NCBI RefSeq assembly: GCF_004379255.2
Contig: NC_056048.1
Span: 4,650,001-4,714,000 of the forward strand
Reading direction: 5' to 3'
Source of the DNA: Salvia splendens
Lineage: Eukaryota; Streptophyta; Magnoliopsida; Lamiales; Lamiaceae
DNA: 64,000 bases
The notes under the pieces were generated by a model. The model was not told where the DNA came from and searched no databases. It was given only the letters and a program-made list of their open reading frames with translations. Made by a program: the position numbers and the translations under genes. Shown here piece after piece: positions 23,668 to 36,906 of the stretch. Numbering within the stretch: the first letter of the stretch is position 1; every line of letters begins with the position of its first letter.

Positions 23668-26076
23668 TGTAACGCCCGACTTTTCCCTATTCCTTTAAGT
23701 TGTTTTGGATTACTGTCGAATCTTTTTTTTAGCCAACTATCGTTCCGTTTTATTTTGAGAGCCTATGGAATTTATTTTTTAAGAAGCCGAAATATTAAAT
23801 AAAGATTCTGTAGAGATTTTCCTCCTCCATGATCTGCAAATAATTTTGAAAAAAAATAAAATAAATTAAAGTAATGAATGTCATATTAAAAAAAAGGGAA
23901 AACAGAATCATCCCACTCCCTATCCCACGTTGAAACCGTTTCCACCCATCCCACAAATCTCTCTCATATCCTTAACCCCCTTTCCCCTATATTAAATCTT
24001 CAACCATTACTTCTTCTTCTCACCCAACGTAGCTGCAAAAAAGAAAGCGAAAATCATTCTTCAACTTCTACTCAAGAAATTGGAGTCCTTTCGGCATCAA
24101 GACCCTGCCTTTTTAGCCTTGTGAACTTCACAATCCAAACTCAATTCACAGAGGTAACTTCCTACCCAGATTTGAAACATAAATTCGCATTCTGCATCCA
24201 TATATCATATACGCCGCATCAATCTCCCAAACAAATAACTAATCAATAGCAATTAAGCAATCCAAAACCAATCGAACTTTACTCCCCTTGCTGCGAATCA
24301 AACTAAGAACGAAAAGAAACATACTTTGAATAAGAACCGATCTCTTCGGTTGAAAACGGGGCTGGTTAAATCGGGGCTGCAGGAGCGGCGTGTGCGTCGA
24401 CGGGTGGTGCAGCTCGAACCTGCGACGGGTCGAGCGACGTTGGTGGTGTACGCGGTCGGCAGCAGCATCTCCTCCCAGCGACGGCTGCACGACCACCGGC
24501 GGCGGCACCCCTCCCCGCGGCTGGATCGAATGACTGCGCAGCAGCGGCGACAACGGACAGCAGCGACGACAGCGGCTGGCGAAGCTGGATGACCATCGTG
24601 ACAGCAGCGGCCGGCGGCGGTGGATGAGGAGTCGGAGAAGCCGACGGATCTATTTTTTTTCGACGGGAGAGAGAAAGAAGAGGGAGAGAGAAGAGAGAGA
24701 ACCGAGAGTGTGAATGTGAGGGGGGAAGTACATTTTGATTTTGGGCTTTTGCTATTAATTGGATGTTTGGGCCTCTTTAATTTAAATGAGATGTTTTGAT
24801 TAGTTGGGCTTCATTAGTTGACATGGGTAAATTATTAAAGATGGGCTCCATTTAATTGTGGGGCTTTAATTTGTAGTTGGAGATATAAGGTGGGGAAATA
24901 ATTAAACTTGAGGCTTTTAATTAAATCTTTGGGCCGATAATTAATAGTGGCGAATTATTTAATTAATTCCGGAATATTTCAACGAATGAATAATTATATC
25001 CTAAGTCCGAAATAAATACAGCTCGAGGGAAAAATGCTTGCGATAATTTAATTACTTTTATTAATTTTGGGGATTTTAATTCGATATCAAGGGGGAAATT
25101 ACGAGGATCCATCGGAGCGATTATTGGCGTAAGCGGCCGAATAAGCGAAAAATTGAGAGAACAAGATAAAAGACTTCAAGTAGAGTGCATGCATTTTATT
25201 GATTTAATTGGAAAGTATGTTGATATATGTATTATATAAATTGTTAAAGGTGAATCATCGCAAGGGAATCGTGATCGCAAGGGAAAGAACGTAATTTCAA
25301 ATTAAGCACTCGAGGTGGGCTTTCTTTTTAAATAAGGGCCATGCCCAAAGTATATTTTTATGTGAAAATGATATGAATATTTGTCATGTCTTGTTTTGTT
25401 TTATTCTATGGAACCTATCTGATGTGGCTTTTGCCATCAATGGATAATCGAATTCGGGTCTGTCTAGGGAGTGAGTCCCTATTCAGGCTAGTGTACACCT
25501 ATGGAGATCGTGAGCCGTCTTTTGGGTCGGCCGGTCTAGTGACTTGGAATGTGTCCACGTTCCTTGTCATCAATGGATCAGATATGGTAGACATCTATGG
25601 GAAAATGGTTGATCAACCGAAATTTACGATGGAAATGATCTTAGTGTCTTGGGCGATTTCTAAAGTTAAAACCCCAAGGTCACTCAATGGTGGCATGATA
25701 AATACTTTTTATAAAATGATTTCGGCATGAGTCCACTGAGTGCATCAAGTACTCAGCCCTGCTTTTCTTTTAAAAATTGCAGGTTGAGCGTGACGGGTGC
25801 GGTGGGTGTTGAGCAAGACCGTTGAAGAAATTAAGTGTTTAGAATGTGTCATGTCTTCACACGTGGCATATTCCTTCTCTCAAATGCTTCCGCTAAGTAG
25901 TTGTCCTTCTTTTGAGTTCTTGTATTGTTGAGATACTCTGATTTTATTCGAGCTATTCCCATTTGTTTCGAGCTATGGTCGAGTTGTGTCGTTTTCCCCT
26001 TTCTTCCCCGCTTCTTTAATCCTCCCCTAGTCGCGATCAACCGTGTTTTCTATCCTTAGAAAATGCGGGCGTGACA
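23668..26076 (+). repeat. LTR 4 of array
   Basis: 2409 bp. It shares the gtgtccacg variant with LTR 2 (about 25552). Confidence 0.95.
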
Positions 26077-27273
26077 AAGTGGTATCAGAGCAATTTTTCT
26101 TTCCGCTCTGGACCCGAGAGTCTTTTCAGTCTTAGTCTAGACTTGTTTCGCTAGACTAAAATAATAGTGATAATAATAATGATAATAATAATTATGCATT
26201 GAAGGCTCAACATCCCGCTTCGCCACGCTCAATCAAGAAAGAGGTAATTAATTTTATGAAAATTTTTTATGAGAAAGTTTTCAGGAAAGAAGAAGAGAAG
26301 CTATGGTTAGGAAAAACAAAGTATGTTTTACAATGGGATATATGAGCTATGGACATGGTTATGAAAACAAAGTTTGTTTTACAATGGGATAAAAGAGCTA
26401 TGGTTATGAAAACAAAGTATGTTTTACAATGGGATAGCAGAGCTATGGTTATGAAAATAAGTATGTTTTACATTGAGATAGATGAGCTTGGCTTATATAA
26501 AAAAATATATGTGTGTGTTTCGCGATATGTTATGCAATGGGGTGACTTGTCTTTTATGAAAAGATTTGATCAATGGAAAATGCTGTGTTTATGAATTGTT
26601 CGAAAATTTTTGAGTTTCGAGAAAATTAGTTTTAACTTTTTCGTTTGGAAAATTGAGCTATGGAAGTATGATGATATTTATGTTATGAGGTGCAAAGTAT
26701 GATGCGTTATTCTATGGAGTGTTTTATACGATGGATGAAAGTTTATGCGAAAGTATATTTTAGTTTTGAGTCGAAACTTTTACTTTAAAAGTGAGATGTG
26801 GCAATTTTAGGAAAGTGTGAAAGAGTTTGAAGAAAGCTTTTGTGTCAAAATTTTATGAATGCAAATGTGAAGTGCGAAAGTGTTTAGCTATGAGATGTGA
26901 AAATGTTGTGTGTTTATCTTGTGGTATATATGACGTTAATTGTGGTAGATGTTGAGATGTGAGATGATGAAGTATGTTGCGAACATAGAGTGCTTATGTT
27001 GTAGACTAGATTATGTATGCGCGAACCGTAGTTTTAAGTTGAAATAATCTATCACTTTCCCGAGTGACGAATACGAATGAGAATCTGAAAGTTGGGGTGA
27101 ACCCCTAATTTGTCAAGGCACGACGAGACAAGGAGATCGAGAGTGCGAATGGAGGCCGGTGGACCATGAAACTTTTTCTTGGAATTGCGTGAAACTTTGG
27201 AGCAAGCTAGGTGCGAACCATTCAAAGGACGTAAGCAAATTTCGGGATGAAATTTTTGTTAAGATGGGTAGAT
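26077..27273 (+). repeat. internal domain 4 of array
   Basis: 1197 bp. One T is missing in the run after 'gagagtc' near 26122. It has a private 'gattatgtatg' near 27010 and 'gggatgaaat' at the 3' end. Confidence 0.9.
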
Positions 27274-29682
27274 TGTAACGCCCGACTTTTCCCTATTCCT
27301 TTAAGTTGTTTTGGATTACTGTCGAATCTTTTTTTTAGCCAACTATCGTTCCGTTTTATTTTGAGAGCCTATGGAATTTATTTTTTAAGAAGCCGAAATA
27401 TTAAATAAAGATTCTGTAGAGATTTTCCTCCTCCATGATCTGCAAATAATTTTGAAAAAAAATAAAATAAATTAAAGTAATGAATGTCATATTAAAAAAA
27501 AGGGAAAACAGAATCATCCCACTCCCTATCCCACGTTGAAACCGTTTCCACCCATCCCACAAATCTCTCTCATATCCTTAACCCCCTTTCCCCTATATTA
27601 AATCTTCAACCATTACTTCTTCTTCTCACCCAACGTAGCTGCAAAAAAGAAAGCGAAAATCATTCTTCAACTTCTACTCAAGAAATTGGAGTCCTTTCGG
27701 CATCAAGACCCTGCCTTTTTAGCCTTGTGAACTTCACAATCCAAACTCAATTCACAGAGGTAACTTCCTACCCAGATTTGAAACATAAATTCGCATTCTG
27801 CATCCATATATCATATACGCCGCATCAATCTCCCAAACAAATAACTAATCAATAGCAATTAAGCAATCCAAAACCAATCGAACTTTACTCCCCTTGCTGC
27901 GAATCAAACTAAGAACGAAAAGAAACATACTTTGAATAAGAACCGATCTCTTCGGTTGAAAACGGGGCTGGTTAAATCGGGGCTGCAGGAGCGGCGTGTG
28001 CGTCGACGGGTGGTGCAGCTCGAACCTGCGACGGGTCGAGCGACGTTGGTGGTGTACGCGGTCGGCAGCAGCATCTCCTCCCAGCGACGGCTGCACGACC
28101 ACCGGCGGCGGCACCCCTCCCCGCGGCTGGATCGAATGACTGCGCAGCAGCGGCGACAACGGACAGCAGCGACGACAGCGGCTGGCGAAGCTGGATGACC
28201 ATCGTGACAGCAGCGGCCGGCGGCGGTGGATGAGGAGTCGGAGAAGCCGACGGATCTATTTTTTTTCGACGGGAGAGAGAAAGAAGAGGGAGAGAGAAGA
28301 GAGAGAACCGAGAGTGTGAATGTGAGGGGGGAAGTACATTTTGATTTTGGGCTTTTGCTATTAATTGGATGTTTGGGCCTCTTTAATTTAAATGAGATGT
28401 TTTGATTAGTTGGGCTTCATTAGTTGACATGGGTAAATTATTAAAGATGGGCTCCATTTAATTGTGGGGCTTTAATTTGTAGTTGGAGATATAAGGTGGG
28501 GAAATAATTAAACTTGAGGCTTTTAATTAAATCTTTGGGCCGATAATTAATAGTGGCGAATTATTTAATTAATTCCGGAATATTTCAACGAATGAATAAT
28601 TATATCCTAAGTCCGAAATAAATACAGCTCGAGGGAAAAATGCTTGCGATAATTTAATTACTTTTATTAATTTTGGGGATTTTAATTCGATATCAAGGGG
28701 GAAATTACGAGGATCCATCGGAGCGATTATTGGCGTAAGCGGCCGAATAAGCGAAAAATTGAGAGAACAAGATAAAAGACTTCAAGTAGAGTGCATGCAT
28801 TTTATTGATTTAATTGGAAAGTATGTTGATATATGTATTATATAAATTGTTAAAGGTGAATCATCGCAAGGGAATCGTGATCGCAAGGGAAAGAACGTAA
28901 TTTCAAATTAAGCACTCGAGGTGGGCTTTCTTTTTAAATAAGGGCCATGCCCAAAGTATATTTTTATGTGAAAATGATATGAATATTTGTCATGTCTTGT
29001 TTTGTTTTATTCTATGGAACCTATCTGATGTGGCTTTTGCCATCAATGGATAATCAAATTCGGGTCTGTCTAGGGAGTGAGTCCCTATTCAGGCTAGTGT
29101 ACACCTATGGAGATCGTGAGCCGTCTTTTGGGTTGGCCGGTCTAGTGACTTGGAATGTGGCCACGTTCCTTGTCATCAATGGATCAGATATGGTAGACAT
29201 CTATGGGAAAATGGTTGATCAACCGAAATTTACGATGGAAATGATCTTAGTGTCTTGGGCGATTTCTAAAGTTAAAACCCCAAGGTCACTCAATGGTGGC
29301 ATGATAAATACTTTTTATAAAATGATTTCGGCATGAGTCCACTGAGTGCATCAAGTACTCAGCCCTGCTTTTCTTTTAAAAATTGCAGGTTGAGCGTGAC
29401 GGGTGCGGTGGGTGTTGAGCAAGACCGTTGAAGAAATTAAGTGTTTAGAATGTGTCATGTCTTCACACGTGGCATATTCCTTCTCTCAAATGCTTCCGCT
29501 AAGTAGTTGTCCTTCTTTTGAGTTCTTGTATTGTTGAGATACTCTGATTTTATTCGAGCTATTCCCATTTGTTTCGAGCTATGGTCGAGTTGTGTCGTTT
29601 TCCCCTTTCTTCCCCGCTTCTTTAATCCTCCCCTAGTCGCGATCAACCGTGTTTTCTATCCTTAGAAAATGCGGGCGTGACA
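27274..29682 (+). repeat. LTR 5 of array
   Basis: 2409 bp. Private changes include 'ataatcaaatt' near 29053 and 'gggttggcc' near 29130. Confidence 0.95.
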
Positions 29683-30880
29683 AAGTGGTATCAGAGCAAT
29701 TTTTCTTTCCGCTCTGGACCCGAGAGTCTTTCTCAGTCTTAGTCTAGACTTGTTTCGCTAGACTAAAATAATAGTGATAATAATAATGATAATAATAATT
29801 ATGCATTGAAGGCTCAACATCCCGCTTCGCCACGCTCAATCAAGAAAGAGGTAATTAATTTTATGAAAATTTTTTATGAGAAAGTTTTCAGGAAAGAAGA
29901 AGAGAAGCTATGGTTAGGAAAAACAAAGTATGTTTTACAATGGGATATATGAGCTATGGACATGGTTATGAAAACAAAGTTTGTTTTACAATGGGATAAA
30001 AGAGCTATGGTTATGAAAACAAAGTATGTTTTACAATGGGATAGCAGAGCTATGGTTATGAAAATAAGTATGTTTTACATTGAGATAGATGAGCTTGGCT
30101 TATATAAAAAAATATATGTGTGTGTTTCGCGATATGTTATGCAATGGGGTGACTTGTCTTTTATGAAAAGATTTGATCAATGGAAAATGCTGTGTTTCTG
30201 AATTGTTCAAAAATTTTTGAGTTTCGAGAAAAATAGTTTTAACTTTTTCGTTTGGAAAATTGAGCTATGGAAGTATGATGATATTTATGTTATGAGGTGC
30301 AAAGTATGATGCGTTATTCTGTGGAGTGTTTTATACGATGGATGAAAGTTTATGCGAAAGTATATTTTAGTTTTGAGTCGAAACTTTTACTTTAAAAGTG
30401 AGATGTGGCAATTTTAGGAAAGTGTGAAAGAGTTTGAAGAAAGCTTTTGTGTCAAAATTTTATGAATGCAAATGTGAAGTGCGAAAGTGTTTAGCTATGA
30501 GATGTGAAAATGTTGTGTGTTTATCTTGTGGTATATATGACGTTAATTGTGGTAGATGTTGAGATGTGAGATGATGAAGTATGTTGCGAACATAGAGTGC
30601 TTATGTTGTAGACTAGATTGTGTATGCGCGAACCGTAGTTTTAAGTTGAAATAATCTATCACTTTCCCGAGTGACGAATACGAATGAGAATCTGAAAGTT
30701 GGGGTGAACCCCTAATTTGTCAAGGCACGACGAGACAAGGAGATCGAGAGTGCGAATGGAGGCCGGTGGACCATGAAACTTTTTCTTGGAATTGCGTGAA
30801 ACTTTGGAGCAAGCTAGGTGCGAACCATTCAAAGGACGTAAGCAAATTTCGGGACGAAATTTTTGTTAAGATGGGTAGAT
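29683..30880 (+). repeat. internal domain 5 of array
   Basis: 1198 bp. Private changes include 'tctttctcag' near 29730, 'gtgtttctgaattg' near 30190 and 'attctgtggag' near 30317. It has 'gggacgaaat' at the 3' end. Confidence 0.9.
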
Positions 30881-33289
30881 TGTAACGCCCGACTTTTCCC
30901 TATTCCTTTAAGTTGTTTTGGATTACTGTCGAATCTTTTTTTTAGCCAACTATCGTTCCGTTTTATTTTGAGAGCCTATGGAATTTATTTTTTAAGAAGC
31001 CGAAATATTAAATAAAGATTCTGTAGAGATTTTCCTCCTCCATGATCTGCAAATAATTTTGAAAAAAAATAAAATAAATTAAAGTAATGAATGTCATATT
31101 AAAAAAAAGGGAAAACAGAATCATCCCACTCCCTATCCCACGTTGAAACCGTTTCCACCCATCCCACAAATCTCTCTCATATCCTTAACCCCCTTTCCCC
31201 TATATTAAATCTTCAACCATTACTTCTTCTTCTCACCCAACGTAGCTGCAAAAAAGAAAGCGAAAATCATTCTTCAACTTCTACTCAAGAAATTGGAGTC
31301 CTTTCGGCATCAAGACCCTGCCTTTTTAGCCTTGTGAACTTCACAATCCAAACTCAATTCACAGAGGTAACTTCCTACCCAGATTTGAAACATAAATTCG
31401 CATTCTGCATCCATATATCATATACGCCGCATCAATCTCCCAAACAAATAACTAATCAATAGCAATTAAGCAATCCAAAACCAATCGAACTTTACTCCCC
31501 TTGCTGCGAATCAAACTAAGAACGAAAAGAAACATACTTTGAATAAGAACCGATCTCTTCGGTTGAAAACGGGGCTGGTTAAATCGGGGCTGCAGGAGCG
31601 GCGTGTGCGTCGACGGGTGGTGCAGCTCGAACCTGCGACGGGTCGAGCGACGTTGGTGGTGTACGCGGTCGGCAGCAGCATCTCCTCCCAGCGACGGCTG
31701 CACGACCACCGGCGGCGGCACCCCTCCCCGCGGCTGGATCGAATGACTGCGCAGCAGCGGCGACAACGGACAGCAGCGACGACAGCGGCTGGCGAAGCTG
31801 GATGACCATCGTGACAGCAGCGGCCGGCGGCGGTGGATGAGGAGTCGGAGAAGCCGACGGATCTATTTTTTTTCGACGGGAGAGAGAAAGAAGAGGGAGA
31901 GAGAAGAGAGAGAACCGAGAGTGTGAATGTGAGGGGGGAAGTACATTTTGATTTTGGGCTTTTGCTATTAATTGGATGTTTGGGCCTCTTTAATTTAAAT
32001 GAGATGTTTTGATTAGTTGGGCTTCATTAGTTGACATGGGTAAATTATTAAAGATGGGCTCCATTTAATTGTGGGGCTTTAATTTGTAGTTGGAGATATA
32101 AGGTGGGGAAATAATTAAACTTGAGGCTTTTAATTAAATCTTTGGGCCGATAATTAATAGTGGCGAATTATTTAATTAATTCCGGAATATTTCAACGAAT
32201 GAATAATTATATCCTAAGTCCGAAATAAATACAGCTCGAGGGAAAAATGCTTGCGATAATTTAATTACTTTTATTAATTTTGGGGATTTTAATTCGATAT
32301 CAAGGGGGAAATTACGAGGATCCATCGGAGCGATTATTGGCGTAAGCGGCCGAATAAGCGAAAAATTGAGAGAACAAGATAAAAGACTTCAAGTAGAGTG
32401 CATGCATTTTATTGATTTAATTGGAAAGTATGTTGATATATGTATTATATAAATTGTTAAAGGTGAATCATCGCAAGGGAATCGTGATCGCAAGGGAAAG
32501 AACGTAATTTCAAATTAAGCACTCGAGGTGGGCTTTCTTTTTAAATAAGGGCCATGCCCAAAGTATATTTTTATGTGAAAATGATATGAATATTTGTCAT
32601 GTCTTGTTTTGTTTTATTCTATGGAACCTATCTGATGTGGCTTTTGCCATCAATGGATAATCGAATTCGGGTCTGTCTAGGGAGTGAGTCCCTATTCAGG
32701 CTAGTGTACACCTATGGAGATCGTGAGCCGTCTTTTGGGTCGGCCGGTCTAGTGACTTGGAATGTGGCCACGTTCCTTGTCATCAATGGATCAGATATGG
32801 TAGACATCTATGGGAAAATGGTTGATCAACCGAAATTTACGATGGAAATGATCTTAGTGTCTTGGGCGATTTCTAAAGTTAAAACCCCAAGGTCACTCAA
32901 TGGTGGCATGATAAATACTTTTTATAAAATGATTTCGGCATGAGTCCACTGAGTGCATCAAGTACTCAGCCCTGCTTTTCTTTTAAAAATTGCAGGTTGA
33001 GCGTGACGGGTGCGGTGGGTGTTGAGCAAGACCGTTGAAGAAATTAAGTGTTTAGAATGTGTCATGTCTTCACACGTGGCATATTCCTTCTCTCAAATGC
33101 TTCCGCTAAGTAGTTGTCCTTCTTTTGAGTTCTTGTATTGTTGAGATACTCTGATTTTATTCGAGCTATTCCCATTTGTTTCGAGCTATGGTCGAGTTGT
33201 GTCGTTTTCCCCTTTCTTCCCCGCTTCTTTAATCCTCCCCTAGTCGCGATCAACCGTGTTTTCTATCCTTAGAAAATGCGGGCGTGACA
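30881..33289 (+). repeat. LTR 6 of array
   Basis: 2409 bp. It has the common form at every variable site inspected. Confidence 0.95.
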
Positions 33290-34486
33290 AAGTGGTATCA
33301 GAGCAATTTTTCTTTCCGCTCTGGACCCGAGAGTCTTTTTCAGTCTTAGTCTAGACTTGTTTCGCTAGACTAAAATAATAGTGATAATAATAATGATAAT
33401 AATAATTATGCATTGAAGGCTCAACATCCCGCTTCGCCACGCTCAATCAAGAAAGAGGTAATTAATTTTATGAAAATTTTTTATGAGAAAGTTTTCAGGA
33501 AAGAAGAAGAGAAGCTATGGTTAGGAAAAACAAAGTATGTTTTACAATGGGATATATGAGCTATGGACATGGTTATGAAAACAAAGTTTGTTTTACAATG
33601 GGATAAAAGAGCTATGGTTATGAAAACAAAGTATGTTTTACAATGGGATAGCAGAGCTATGGTTATGAAAATAAGTATGTTTTACATTGAGATAGATGAG
33701 CTTGGCTTATATAAAAAAATATATGTGTGTGTTTCGCGATATGTTATGCAATGGGGTGACTTGTCTTTTATGAAAAGATTTGATCAATGGAAAATGCTGT
33801 GTTTATGAATTGTTCGAAAATTTTGAGTTTCGAGAAAATTAGTTTTAACTTTTTCGTTTGGAAAATTGAGCTATGGAAGTATGATGATATTTATGTTATG
33901 AGGTGCAAAGTATGATGCGTTATTCTATGGAGTGTTTTATACGATGGATGAAAGTTTATGCGAAAGTATATTTTAGTTTTGAGTCGAAACTTTTACTTTA
34001 AAAGTGAGATGTGGCAATTTTAGGAAAGTGTGAAAGAGTTTGAAGAAAGCTTTTGTGTCAAAATTTTATGAATGCAAATGTGAAGTGCGAAAGTGTTTAG
34101 CTATGAGATGTGAAAATGTTGTGTGTTTATCTTGTGGTATATATGACGTTAATTGTGGTAGATGTTGAGATGTGAGATGATGAAGTATGTTGCGAACATA
34201 GAGTGCTTATGTTGTAGACTAGATTGTGTATGCGCGAACCGTAGTTTTAAGTTGAAATAATCTATCACTTTCCCGAGTGACGAATACGAATGAGAATCTG
34301 AAAGTTGGGGTGAACCCCTAATTTGTCAAGGCACGACGAGACAAGGAGATCGAGAGTGCGAATGGAGGCCGGTGGACCATGAAACTTTTTCTTGGAATTG
34401 CGTGAAACTTTGGAGCAAGCTAGGTGCGAACCATTCAAAGGACGTAAGCAAATTTCGGGACGAAATTTTTGTTAAGATGGGTAGAT
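33290..34486 (+). repeat. internal domain 6 of array
   Basis: 1197 bp, with one T fewer in 'gaaaattttgag' near 33820 and 'gggacgaaat' at the 3' end. Confidence 0.9.
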
Positions 34487-36901
34487 TGTAACGCCCGACT
34501 TTTCCCTATTCCTTTAAGTTGTTTTGGATTACTGTCGAATCTTTTTTTTAGCCAACTATCGTTCCGTTTTATTTTGAGAGCCTATGGAATTTATTTTTTA
34601 AGAAGCCGAAATATTAAATAAAGATTCTGTAGAGATTTTCCTCCTCCATGATCTGCAAATAATTTTGAAAAAAAATAAAATAAATTAAAGTAATGAATGT
34701 CATATTAAAAAAAATGGAAAACAGAATCATCCCACTCCCTATCCCACGTTGAAACCGTTTCCACCCATCCCACAAATCTCTCTCATATCCTTAACCCCCT
34801 TTCCCCTATATTAAATCTTCAACCATTACTTCTTCTTCTCACCCAACGTAGCTGCAAAAAAGAAAGCGAAAATCATTCTTCAACTTCTACTCAAGAAATT
34901 GGAGTCCTTTCGGCATCAAGACCCTGCCTTTTTAGCCTTGTGAACTTCACAATCCAAACTCAATTCACAGAGGTAACTTCCTACCCAGATTTGAAACATA
35001 AATTCGCATTCTGCATCCATATATCATATACGCCGCATCAATCTCCCAAACAAATAACTAATCAATAGCAATTAAGCAATCCAAAACCAATCGAACTTTA
35101 CTCCCCTTGCTGCGAATCAAACTAAGAACGAAAAGAAACATACTTTGAATAAGAACCGATCTCTTCGGTTGAAAACGGGGCTGGTTAAATCGGGGCTGCA
35201 GGAGCGGCGTGTGCGTCGACGGGTGGTGCAGCTCGAACCTGCGACGGGTCGAGCGACGTTGGTGGTGTACGCGGTCGGCAGCAGCATCTCCTCCCAGCGA
35301 CGGCTGCACGACCACCGGCGGCGGCACCCCTCCCCGCGGCTGGATCGAATGACTGCGCAGCAGCGGCGACAACGGACAGCAGCGACGACAGCGGCTGGCG
35401 AAGCTGGATGACCATCGTGACAGCAGCGGCCGGCGGCGGTGGATGAGGAGTCGGAGAAGCCGACGGATCTATTTTTTTTCGACGGGAGAGAGAAAGAAGA
35501 GGGAGAGAGAAGAGAGAGAACCGAGAGTGTGAATGTGAGGGGGGAAGTACATTTTGATTTTGGGCTTTTGCTATTAATTGGATGTTTGGGCCTCTTTAAT
35601 TTAAATGAGATGTTTTGATTAGTTGGGCTTCATTAGTTGACATGGGTAAATTATTAAAGATGGGCTCCATTTAATTGTGGGGCTTTAATTTGTAGTTGGA
35701 GATATAAGGTGGGGAAATAATTAAACTTGAGGCTTTTAATTAAATCTTTGGGCCGATAATTAATAGTGGCGAATTATTTAATTAATTCCGGAATATTTCA
35801 ACGAATGAATAATTATATCCTAAGTCCGAAATAAATACAGCTCGAGGGAAAAATGCTTGCGATAATTTAATTACTTTTATTAATTTTGGGGATTTTAATT
35901 CGATATCAAGGGGGAAATTACGAGGATCCATCGGAGCGATTATTGGCGTAAGCGGCCGAATAAGCGAAAAATTGAGAGAACAAGATAAAAGACTTCAAGT
36001 AGAGTGCATGCATTTTATTGATTTAATTGGAAAGTATGTTGATATATGTATTATATAAATTGTTAAAGGTGAATCATCGCAAGGGAATCGTGATCGCAAG
36101 GGAAAGAACGTAATTTCAAATTAAGCACTCGAGGTGAGCTTTCTTTTTAAATAAGGGCAATGCCCAAAGTATATTTTTATGTGAAAATGATATGAATATT
36201 TGTCATGCCTTGTTTTGTTTTATTCTATGGAACCTATCTGATGTGGCTTTTGCCATCAATGGATAATCGAATTCGGGTCTGTCTAGGGAGTGAGTCCCTA
36301 TTCAGGCTAGTGTACACCTATGGAGATCGTGAGCCGTCTTTTGGGTCGGCCGGTCTAGTGACTTGGAACGTGGCCACGTTCCTTGTCATCAATGGATCAG
36401 ATATGGTAGACATCTATGGGAAAATGGTTGATCAACCGAAATTTACGATGGAAATGATCTTAGTGTCTTGGGCGATTTCTAAAGTTAAAACCCCAAGGTC
36501 ACTCAATGGTGGCATGATAAATACTTTTTATAAAATGATTTCGGCATGAGTCCACTGAGTGCATCATAGTACTCAGCCCTGCATATGTTTTCTTTTAAAA
36601 ATTGCAGGTTGAGCGTGACGGGTGCGGTGGGTGTTGAGCAAGACCGTTGAAGAAATTAAGTGTTTAGAATGTGTCATGTCTTCACACGTGGCATATTCCT
36701 TCTCTCAAATGCTTCCGCTAAGTAGTTGTCCTTCTTTTGAGTTCTTGTATTGTTGAGATACTCTGATTTTATTCGAGCTATTCCCATTTGTTTCGAGCTA
36801 TGGTCGAGTTGTGTCGTTTTCCCCTTTCTTCCCCGCTTCTTTAATCCTCCCCTAGTCGCGATCAACCGTGTTTTCTATCCTTAGAAAATGCGGACGTGAC
36901 A
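34487..36901 (+). repeat. LTR 7 of array (terminal, most diverged)
   Basis: 2415 bp. It holds the most private variants: 'aaaatggaaaac' near 34715, 'gtgagctttc' and 'gggcaatgcc' near 36135-36165, 'catgcctt' at 36204, 'ggaacgtggcc' near 36366, two small insertions at 36565-36590, and 'gcggacgtgaca' at the end. The 3' TSD copy TGTGT follows at 36902. Confidence 0.95.
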
Positions 36902-36906
36902 TGTGT

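Larger units (their letters stand above)
12850..36906 (+). mobile_element. tandem LTR-retrotransposon array (7 LTRs, 6 internal domains), one TSD
   Basis: LTR and internal units alternate head to tail from 12855 to 36901 with periods of 3608, 3598, 3607, 3606, 3607 and 3606 bp. Each LTR starts TGTAACGCCCG and ends CGTGACA. Each internal domain opens with AAG plus the PBS TGGTATCAGAGCA and closes with a purine-rich tract (aagatgggtaga). TGTGT occurs at 12850-12854 and 36902-36906, so one insertion site holds the entire array, which then expanded in place, probably by unequal LTR recombination. Units are nearly identical. There is no gag, protease, RT or integrase in any unit, so the element is non-autonomous. 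The 3' non-coding style (ttcgggaygaaatttttgtt before the LTR) resembles long-LTR gypsy (Tekay-type chromovirus) elements; that assignment is inference. Confidence 0.95.

Noticed and set aside
12855..36901. CRISPR-like or satellite array
   Set aside because: The 3.6-kb period, LTR ends, PBS sites and outer TSD identify LTR-retrotransposon units.
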